Under the pieces are notes generated by a model. It was not told the DNA's origin, made no database searches, and saw nothing but the letters and a program-made list of their open reading frames with translations. DNA of 64,000 nt. Source: Nitzschia sp. DOCU1. Taxonomy: Eukaryota; Bacillariophyta; Bacillariophyceae; Bacillariales; Bacillariaceae. The DNA is taken from positions 124,001 through 188,000 of the forward strand of contig OX595992.1 of assembly GCA_951394045.1 (NCBI GenBank), written 5' to 3'. Shown one piece after another: positions 53,341-61,804 of this stretch (position 1 is the first letter of the stretch; each line of letters begins with the position of its first letter). A program made the translations under genes and the position numbers.

Positions 53341-53731
53341 AACACATGAAATATAAGGTCCTCGCTCCAGCAGCAGTAGTATTACTAGGATAATGATGCA
53401 TTTCCCCTAGCTACCGGTAGTACTATTGGAACTTGCTGATATTCCCCGACAGGACGAAGGTGGTTATTTACTACCGAGCAAAAACAACAGGTATGTCCAA
53501 TGCAGTGTGATAGTAATGAAGCATCCAAACTTCACTTACGTAGTACCTCTAGTCAGATCTGCACACAATGTGATAGTCAAGCAAGTCGACGGGTGCATTG
53601 GCATCCACCGTCCACAACACGTCCATTTCCAGGTTTCGATGATCTTTAGGATGGCGAAATCTTCTGAACGGACCTTTCCATTGGCGCCTGGCATTTTACG
53701 GGTCTCGGCGATTATGATACTAAATGTCCTA

Positions 53732-53890
53732 ATAGGTTCACCTCTTCTAAGTGTATTTCCGTTCGTTGCGCATTGTGCGTTCCAATTCTACATTTCCCGC
53801 GAAAAATCAAATAGGTTCACCTCTTCTACGTGTATTTCCGTTGGTTGCGCATTTGCGTTCCAATTCTACATTTCCCGCGAAATTTTTTTC
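53732..53890. repeat. 79-bp tandem repeat upstream of PS-E
   Basis: ATAGGTTCACCTCTTCTA(A/C)GTGTATTTCCG... to CTACATTTCCCGCGAAA is present twice, starting at 53732 and 53811. Its place 120 bp before the PS-E start suggests a promoter or 5' UTR part; inference. Confidence 0.85.
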
Positions 53891-54004
53891 GAACCGCTGT
53901 TGCTGTGCATACAAATGCCTCATCTTCGGGAGTTGCATGCCACTTTTTGTTCACTCATTTGTTTCTATTGCAGTTCTTATTTCAGTCTATTTGTCACGAA
54001 AGAG

Positions 54005-54616
54005 ATGTTGCAAATGAGGGGTATCATCCTTTTGCTCTTGTTGGGCGTTGCCTTGGCCGAGTCCATCCCTGAGCAACAGGATGAGCAGGATCATGACCAC
54101 CTGAATCAAGTGGAGAAGATGTATTTGCAAGACGAGGATGACGCTGAGGAGAACCCATCGCCGTCCAAACTACTCCGTGAGGTTGTTCAAGGTCCTCCCC
54201 GAGTCCTACAAGGCCCAGCTCCGACCACAGGCTCGGCTAATACCAGCAAGGGTACCAAGAGAGGCCGGTTCCTCGATGCACCTGGTCCCAGGCAGAACGG
54301 GGACAAAGTCAAGGTTGCGGAGTCTGCTGCCGATGATAGTGAAGGCGCTGCCCATTACTCCAGGACAAGCGCCCGCGAAGGGGATGGGATGGAGGCTCGA
54401 TCACACTATCGATCGGCGACCAAGTCGAGCAAAGGAGCAAAGTCTAGCAAATCAACCAGTATGCCATCCGTATCCGCAACACCAACCAGTATGCCTAGCA
54501 AGTCGTCGGCGCCGAGCGATTCCAAGATGCCATCTTCCCAACCTTCCGAAATGCCATCATCCCAACCTTCTAGTTCTCAAATGCCCAGCACTGCCAAAAG
54601 CATGAAAAAGAGATGA
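54005..54616 (+). CDS. PS-E: short secreted PS-family protein lacking the cysteine domain
   Basis: A 203-residue frame from the ATG at 54005 (an alternative ATG lies at 54014). Signal peptide MRGIILLLLLGVALAES, then HDHLNQVEKMYLQDEDDAEE, LLREVVQGPPRVLQGPA and [20 protein letters not shown], closely like PS-B. SATKSSKGAKSSKS and about 50 residues of SMPSK/SQPS repeats follow, then an abrupt end AKSMKKR. The Cys domain is missing. Just past the stop, another frame reads EMMLW and TAG (54610-54627), like the family tail (F/M)MxW, so an internal deletion with frame change may have removed the Cys domain. The frame upstream of 54005 is open by chance. Confidence 0.7.
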   Translation: MLQMRGIILLLLLGVALAESIPEQQDEQDHDHLNQVEKMYLQDEDDAEENPSPSKLLREVVQGPPRVLQGPAPTTGSANTSKGTKRGRFLDAPGPRQNGDKVKVAESAADDSEGAAHYSRTSAREGDGMEARSHYRSATKSSKGAKSSKSTSMPSVSATPTSMPSKSSAPSDSKMPSSQPSEMPSSQPSSSQMPSTAKSMKKR

Positions 54617-54971
54617 TGTTGTGGTAGTATTTTTTCATCGCCCCGTACACATCCCGGTTGTATGGGGAGTAAGAAACCATGCTGATTGTAGAGTTAACCG
54701 CCATAGCAGGGAAATAAAGTAGATAATCAGCCAGTAACTGTAGTAAATGTTATATCCAGCAGATACTTTGTTGCCCACGAGTGGAAAGGGCCGAACTGGC
54801 GTTGCACATCAAAAGAGTAGCAAGCACGATGGCAGATTCTACAAGACCAACGCCAAGCGTTGGATATCGAGTCCAAGAATCTCGGAATCAAAAGAAGGGG
54901 ACTCTGATCCATGTGGCGAGTTTCATTGACAGAGACATTTGCCTGGTAAGAAAATCGTTGTATGCCATTAG

Positions 54972-55779
54972 TCATTGGAAGCGTAGCCGAATGACCAAAA
55001 CTGGGGATGGTGTATCGGATACATTTTCCTTGTCTTCGTCGGGCTTGCAAGGAGACTTTGCACGGACGGAAACAACGATGGAACGCACCCATTTGTCTTC
55101 GATTTCCTCAGGCACGGGCATTGTTATGATGGTGCTCCTCGCGGTGGTCTCTTCGTTTCCTTGGGAATCGTCTGCGGATGCGCTCTCGTCAGGGGTGACT
55201 TGACTTTGAAACACCGGAAGCGCGCTCTGCTCTGCCGACAACAAGGAAGAATTGTTCAAAAGAAATTCGGAGTGGAGCGATCGTGAGAAGAAAACAGAAT
55301 CCTCGCTCTGACGAACCCAATTGGGCCATCGGCTCTGACCTTTCATGCTCCTTTTCGCCCCATCTCGAGTCTGCCATTTGTTTCTCAAGCCAAGATCGAT
55401 ATAGGGGGGCATGATACTGCGTGTTCAGAAAATCGTGTACCACCGAACTCTTTTTCTTGATCTATGACGCTGCGTACGGGCTAGCCGCGCCTTGTTCCAA
55501 ATCAAGTGTCTTTCGTTCTACATTCGCAAGGACTTCCGATGCGCGCTCTTTGACGTGCTTGGAGGCGACGTCCAATAGTTGCTTCTTTAGGGCGGGGATG
55601 AGATTTGCACAAACGACCACAAGTTGACAGTCCGGGGTGTTGTACAAGACGCAGTTATCCATGATTCCTTGAATATCGGTCAAAACAGCAGCGACTGTTG
55701 TGTAGTAGCAAGCATCATCCTTCTTGAATCGACTTTGTAGAGCCATGAGCGGATCCTCGAGACGGTTCGAGAATCTCAA
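54972..55779 (-). pseudogene. Broken bromodomain-protein fragment
   Basis: 55779-55462 encodes a bromodomain C-terminal half: YYTTVAAVLTDIQGIMDNCV, then LYNTPDCQLVVVCANLIPAL, with the Asn of the acetyl-lysine pocket in NCVLYN. Similarity is closest to the BRWD style (DxxxIxxNCxxYN). A stop (55462-55464) follows, yet the same frame remains protein-like afterward (VVHDFLNTQYHAPLYRSWLE), and a different frame (55412-54972) carries EEIEDKWVRSIVVSVRAK. The N-terminal half of the domain is absent. I read it as a relic with frame breaks, though unrecognised introns could explain part of this. Confidence 0.5.
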
Positions 55780-55785
55780 TCTTCA

Positions 55786-56175
55786 ATGACGATTCTCCGA
55801 CAATGGGGCAGCGAAACCTCGAAAAGGTTAAACTTGCAATCGATGGCTCTTCCGACCGTTATGAAAGAACTAGTCCAAGGGAATACCAAGGCGGAAACGG
55901 TGACTTTGCAGCAAGACTATTACGCCAACAGCAAGGCATGTAAGAGCGCCAAAACAAGCAAATCCCAGGCCCCAGCTACCTCATGTGTTCCCAGTGGCCC
56001 CTTGTCAGGAAAAGGAAAGGGAGGAAAGAAAAGAAAAGCTTTTGCGCCCTCAGTCTCCGCAAGTCCGACCGGCATTTCGTCGAAAAGTAGCGAAAGCTCA
56101 AAAGGAGGAAACACCGCGATGACTAGGCTAAAGTCAACTTACACCATACGGCGGGCTTCATCTTGGCACCGGTAG
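55786..56175 (+). pseudogene. Decayed PS-like N-terminal fragment (uncertain)
   Basis: A 129-residue frame with MKELVQGNTKAE, DYYANSKACKSAKTSKSQ and SVSASPTGISSKSSESSKGG. These echo the REVVQG, KSSKGAKSSKS and SSK-rich parts of PS-B and PS-E in the right order, without signal peptide, PS array or Cys domain. It could instead be an unrelated low-complexity frame. Confidence 0.35.
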
Positions 56176-57049
56176 GCGCTTGGCGGCTAGTACGTGTTCG
56201 GTGGTTGATAAATCACTAGCAAGAAGCTAGGCCTCCATATGAATGTAATAGCATGGTTGCTTTGTAAGCCTTTGAGTTCTCGCGGAATAGGATAGTCGAA
56301 ACTTGCTGCTCGTGGTATTGGCAATGTGTCGAAGACTTCGTTCCACGGAATCATGGTCGACGCCGCCCCTGCTGGTCGAAAATCTACCGAGCCCACTTTC
56401 TCGCGAAGGACCACCGTCGCATTGAACTATCAATACATTATATTACAATTCAGTTGAAGATATGGATCGATAGTAATAGCTCCTGCCCCCCTTCGTCACC
56501 GATAGAGGAGAAATAGGGTGCGCTTTCATCAGCATCGATCTCAAGTCTCTGGAAGCTCTCGCCAAAAAATACACGATGACCGTGCGTGCATCAATGACCT
56601 TTTTGACCTCTTTGACCCAAATATGGAATCTCTCTATCTCCTATCGCTAGCTAGCGACGATGACCGATAGCTATTCAAAGCAGCTTTGAGTACGCACTAT
56701 CCACTAAAGCTCGCTACATTAACCAGAGTCTACTTCTAGCTAGAGCCTACTATTAATGCGCTTAGGACGTTGGACTTTGTTTTCCTTCATCGCATAAGTC
56801 ATGTGGACGAAGATCCCCCATCGTGGCACCAGGATCGCTCCCACTGCCACGCGAGATCTTGACAAAGCCCCGCCGTGTCGGTTTGCTTCACCGTCACACC
56901 CCTTGATCATATATTTCTTCAACACAACACCAGCATTACAACAAGAATTGCACCATGACTACTAGCTATGTTTGGGGGATGAATTGAGAGACAGCCATTC
57001 CTAAAAAAGCCCGACCTTGTTACTGTTGCTAAAGCTGATGGATTGCTTA
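56176..57049. other. Intergenic region
   Basis: About 870 bases; no supported gene, RNA or repeat. Holds the 3' end of the HGH1 gene. Confidence 0.5.
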
Positions 57050-58473
57050 TTAATCGACATCATCATAGTCACTCGATGTCATGAGTCCGACTACTTGAGA
57101 TGAGGATGACGACGCCAATTTTTGTCTTGCAGCAAATTCTTCTTCCACCATTCGATCGCTACTTCCTTCTTCCGTTCCTTCTTCATCTCGTCTCAAATAT
57201 TGCACACATTCATTGATACTTTCACTCACAGCTTCGGATTCTTCCACCATGTCGGCATATTTCAATACCACATAAGTTCGTGCCAATCGCAACGTTTTTC
57301 GAGATTGTCGTCCCGACGCACACAATAGCAATATAGCTTCCACCAAATGTTGTCTTGTGGCAATATCGATTTCACGTTCCTTGTCAGGACCTGCCAACCA
57401 CAAGACGGGGTCCATGCCTTGTTTTTCATCCCAATCCAAGGCTTCGGGGCCCATTAAAGGATAGAGAATGGGTGTGGTCAATTTAATGACATTTAACATC
57501 CACCAGGCAGCATCTTTTTCCAAACAACAATTTCGAATCATACCCGATATACCCCGTCGACGTAGTGGATTGGGCGATTGTAATTGTGGCAATAATCGTT
57601 GAAAGACGGATTGTTCTTGAATTGCCGAGGCATTTTTGGATGGTTTGGGTAATTTCAATACAAAGTTGCGTCCCGATTCGAGTTGCGTCGCATTCATGAG
57701 AATGGCGGCAAAATGTTGATAGGGATCTTCCGCCAAAGTATCCCATTCATGGGGTTCCAGTTCCGAATAGGAGGGTTGTCCTATCACTAATTGACGATTT
57801 AAATACCGGTCCAACAACAAAGGCAAGGTTGGTTTGGATGGTTCAAGTTCTTGATCTTCGGCAATATCTTGTAATGGAACGGCATGATCAGGCAATGTCG
57901 TTCCCACCAATTCCACGGCACCTTGTTCGGTTCGAGTCAAATTCGCTAAAATGGCCAGTGCCAAATTGATTAGAGTGGCTTGTTGCGTTTGTTGTTGTTG
58001 TTGTGGCGTCGACGTATTGGATACAGGTGTGAGACTCAATACTAATTCCACAAGTCGAGGAACTGCCTTGTGTTGTAATAACTCTTCGACGCAAGTATTA
58101 GTGACTTGTTCTACGGCACTTGTCAAGTACAACATGGCCTGAAGGGATTTGGCACAAGCCTGGTGATTGGTCGAGTCGGAAGCAATCCGCAACAAGGGCA
58201 ATACGACGCCATGATCCAGCAATTGGAGGACTTGATTTCTGTTGTTGGAATATAGTGAGATGATTGTTTGTGTTTGTCATGAATGTGCAATTCAATTTAG
58301 GAGACGTACCGATCATGAACGACTTGCAAAACCGCCTTGGTCGCTTCCAATCTCAAATCGTGCCGTGGCGATTGTAGGAACTCCATCAAGTCCATGTAGA
58401 CCGTAGAAGTATCATGGTTGACGACTGCTTCACTACTTGTAGTCATGACCGAGGTGGCAGTAGATGTAGACAT
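57050..58473 (-). CDS. HGH1: HGH1-family armadillo-like protein
   Basis: Exon 1 is 58473-58310 and exon 2 is 58238-57050, with a 71-nt GT-AG intron; 450 residues. The start at 58473 precedes VYMDLMEFLQSPRHDLRLEA, the family's N-terminal helical repeat (the LxFL-x-R-x-x-R-x-x-A pattern). The middle contains armadillo-like repeats (ALAILANLTRTEQGAVELVG). The C-terminal part carries KLTTPILYPLMGPEALDWDE and DIATRQHLVEAILLLCASGR, matching the HGH1 C-terminal domain order. In yeast, Hgh1 is a chaperone-type factor for translation elongation factor 2 folding; the same role is inferred here. The gene shares a 371-bp bidirectional upstream region with the SulP gene. Confidence 0.88.
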
Positions 58474-58844
58474 GTTTGATTGTTGTTGTTGTTGTGATGC
58501 TGTCGTCGTTGTAATAGTTAGATGCCGCCATGGGGGTGGCGTCTCCCGCCATTTTCTTTTTCGCTTGGCCGTCGTCGCTCGCAAGAAAACGGAATGAATG
58601 GCTGCCATCCCTCCCCCTAATTTTTTTTCTAAATGGGGGAGAGATACACCACCACACCCACATACTCCCTCTAATGGGTGGATGACGCATCGACACACGA
58701 GAACGTGATGGCATCAACTCTCGCCTTTGCGAACACAAAGAGAAGAACCCGAACACACCTCGCAAGCAAGGCAAAGAGCAAAAGAGATGACAACCACAAA
58801 AAGAAGTAAAAGACAAACGGACAACCATTAACTACTTCACTATC
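58474..58844. promoter_or_regulatory. Bidirectional upstream region, HGH1 / SulP
   Basis: 371 bases separate the two start codons on opposite strands, so both promoters must lie here or overlap. No defined factor site is recognised. Confidence 0.5.
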
Positions 58845-61105
58845 ATGGCAACGACCTCCACAACGATCATGGAGACGGCTCTTCCGCCCGTCGTCGACCA
58901 TGATAACGACGATAACAATAACACTAACAATGATAAGGACGATGAGACCCCCGTATCCTCGTCATCCTCTACGAATCACGCAGCTGCTAATACCCGGCAT
59001 GAACGAGATTCGTTCTTTGGATTTGTTCCTCAAGTCGGACGGTGGGCGTGCGGGATCGTATCCAAGGAAGTTTCCACAGCCCACCATGCCGTATGTGGAT
59101 TCCCAAAGTGGACTCTGGAGTTTGGCAAGGGCACTTACTCATTCTATCGTGAGAATCCACGCGTCTTGTACAAGGAAATCATTTCAGGATTTACCGTTGC
59201 TATTATGCAAGTTCCAGAATCGATTGCCTTTTCATTTGTCGCAGGAGTTCCGCCATTGAGTGGATTGCAAGCCACCTTTTGGATGGCGTTGATTACAGGC
59301 GTCTTTGGGGGAAAGCCAGGAATGATTTCAGGTAAGAAGAACCACCGAACTAGTGGGCCTGATAGTACCACAATAACAACAACTCACTCGCTATTTTCAC
59401 TATTGCAGGCGCCGCTGGGGCCTTGGCCGTCGTCGTCGCCGATTTAACATCGGACGATGGTCCTCTCCCGTACTTGACGCCCTCCCAGCGTCTAGATGTT
59501 CTCTACATGACCATGTTTATGTGTGGCATCTTTCAAATTCTCATGGCCTGGTTTCGTCTCGCCAAAGTCGTACGTCTCATTCCGGAAACGGGTCTGATTG
59601 GATTCATGAATGGTTTAGCAATCATTATTTTCATGGCGCAATTGCCCGCCTTTCAATATTGCCATGCCGAACCACTCTTTATTGAATGCACTCTGGAACA
59701 ACGACAATGGTTAACCTTCCAAAATCAAACGTGGACTCTGATTTTGAGTCTCGTGCATGTCGGAGCTTGCATGGCGATTATGAAATTCTGGACGCGAGTA
59801 CCCAAACTAGGCAAAATGATTCCCGCATCGCTCATGGGATTGTTAGTGGGTACTCTCTTTGAGCATGCTCTCTTTCGACCCGTCTTTGGCGTAGCCACTC
59901 GAACGGTGGAAGAAACCGCTCCCATTTCGGGAACTTTACCGAAATTTGACTGGCCTGGAATCGGTATACTGAATTCTACTTCCACCAGCAACACTATATC
60001 GACCATGTTGAGTTTTGCCATTACCTTGGCCATTATTGGAGGCGTCGAGTCAGTGTTGACCTTGCAAGCTTGTAATGAAATTACCGATACGGTACCCAAG
60101 ATTGCTGATTCCAATCAAGAATTGTTCGCGCAAGGATTGGCCAATTTGGTATGTGGATTGTTTCGGGCCATGGGCGGAGATGCCATGATTGGACAATCCA
60201 CCATCAATATCATGAATGGTGCCCGACATCGTATATCTTCCAGCATGTCAGGTATCTTTATGCTCTTGTTCATTGTCGCATTGAGTGGATTTATCAATCT
60301 GTTGCCAGTCTCGACATTGACGGGAGTCTTGTTCATGGTAGTATTGTCGACCTTTCAATGGAAGACTTTTGTGATTTTGAGATATGGACGATTGAGTGAT
60401 TCCGTCGCTATATTATTGGTCACGTTGATTGCTGTCTTTTTCAATTTGGCCATTGCCATTGGAGTCGGTATTGTCTTTTCCGCCTTGGTGCATGCTTGGG
60501 ATAGCGGAGCACATGTCGAGGCGGACATTACCATCAAACCCATGTTGATCAATGAGGAAGAATGTCTAGTCAAGTACGTCCATGTCAAGGGAGCTATTTT
60601 CTTTTCCTCCACGAGAAAGTTTGTCAACATGTTCAACGTCGCCAACGATCCGGATGTGGTAGTATTGGATCTGAAAGATGCTTTGATTGTGGATCATTCG
60701 GCTGTGGCGGCGATTCAAGGCATTTCGCATCGATTTGAACAAGCACACAAACGAGTATTGTTGACCAACGTGGCTCTGAAATCCAAAGGACGATTACATC
60801 GTACCGGGGATCACAAGGCTCTTCAACGTCAATTGACGCATCATTCGGATATTCAAGATATCGAGACTGCTGCAATGGGGCGAGACTTGCATTTACAAGA
60901 ACAACAACAGCAACCTGGCGATGGAGAGTCAAGAGAAAGAATGGAACCACAACAGCAGCAGCAGCAGCATGTGGATGAATACAATGTGGGCGATACATTG
61001 GGCAAGTTGAGCATGTTCCAGACTCCTGTGGAAAATGTCGATGACGAAGTGGAAGTTCTTTTGAATCATCAAGGAAAGGTGGATATTCATGAAAAGGAAG
61101 AGTAA
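58845..61105 (+). CDS. SulP/SLC26-family anion transporter with STAS domain
   Basis: Exon 1 is 58845-59331 and exon 2 is 59409-61105, with a 77-nt GT-AG intron; 727 residues. The N-terminal 60 residues are acidic. The family signature QVPESIAFSFVAGVPPLSGL, then GLQATFWMALITGVFGGKPG, continues across the splice into GAAGALAVVVADL. About ten to eleven further hydrophobic segments follow, including GLIGFMNGLAIIIFMAQLP and GGDAMIGQSTINIMNGAR. The C-terminal STAS domain contains VLDLKDALIVDHSAVAAIQG. A Gln-rich run (HLQEQQQQPGD, QQQQQQ) follows. SulP members move sulfate, bicarbonate or other anions across plasma or organelle membranes; the substrate cannot be decided from sequence. Confidence 0.93.
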
Positions 61106-61804
61106 AAGCATTGCTCTTTTATGAGACTGCTGTTGCGAGATGCAATGTCATATGCGTGGTGTGGCATATCACAAATGACAATTTGAGCATGTTTTTCACT
61201 CGTTGTGAATCAATCGTGTCGATGACCACAAGAAAATGCTGCCAAGAGTTTCTTAAAATCATCATCAAGGCATCACGCAGAAGTCTGTCGATGGTCAAAG
61301 ACGACGGAAGGAACAAAAGGTTTCATCCGGCGTACTAGTAGGCAGATTGCGCAACAATGACACAACAACAAATTGATAGGACACAGAGCACCTTGTTTGC
61401 TAGCTAGCTAGGTGGGAGGAGTAGGATATCCTCATTGCTTACCGCAAACGTAAAGGCGTCGTGTCGGCGGCATGGAACGATGGCGGGCGCAGACAGACCG
61501 CGCCATAGTTCCGCCATAGGTGGACGTGCGAGAAAATGCCGGTAAAATGCGGTTGAAATTAGTCAATTACTCAACCGAATCGCTCTAAGTAACCATAATT
61601 CAAGGCATCAAAATACATGTGCTTCCTATGGATGCATCCGACCTAACGTTTCCAGTTACGATGCCAAAGAGCGCACCTGGCCGAGCACCCCAGGTTCGGT
61701 GAGACACGAACTATCGCCTACAGAAGAAAAAGAGTGGAATGGTTTCCGTAGTAGCAATCCTTTTACCATCACCATACACACAAACACACATCCCATTCAC
61801 CATC
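61106..61804. other. Intergenic region
   Basis: About 700 bases between two plus-strand genes. No gene supported. Confidence 0.5.

Larger units (their letters stand above)
51845..54004. other. Long intergenic region with tandem repeats
   Basis: About 2.16 kb without a supported gene. 52000-52740 is rich in CATGAC/CATGATG words. It contains the 144-bp repeat at 53069-53340 and the 79-bp repeat at 53732-53890 directly upstream of PS-E. Confidence 0.5.

Noticed and set aside
53426..54004. Extending PS-E 193 residues upstream
   Set aside because: There is no ATG-supported start with a signal peptide; the 79-bp repeat would be coding in two different frames, and the clean signal peptide begins at 54005 or 54014.
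54781..55203. A 140-residue plus-strand frame opposite the bromodomain relic
   Set aside because: Contains one hydrophobic stretch but no family resemblance, and the minus strand gives the better protein signal.
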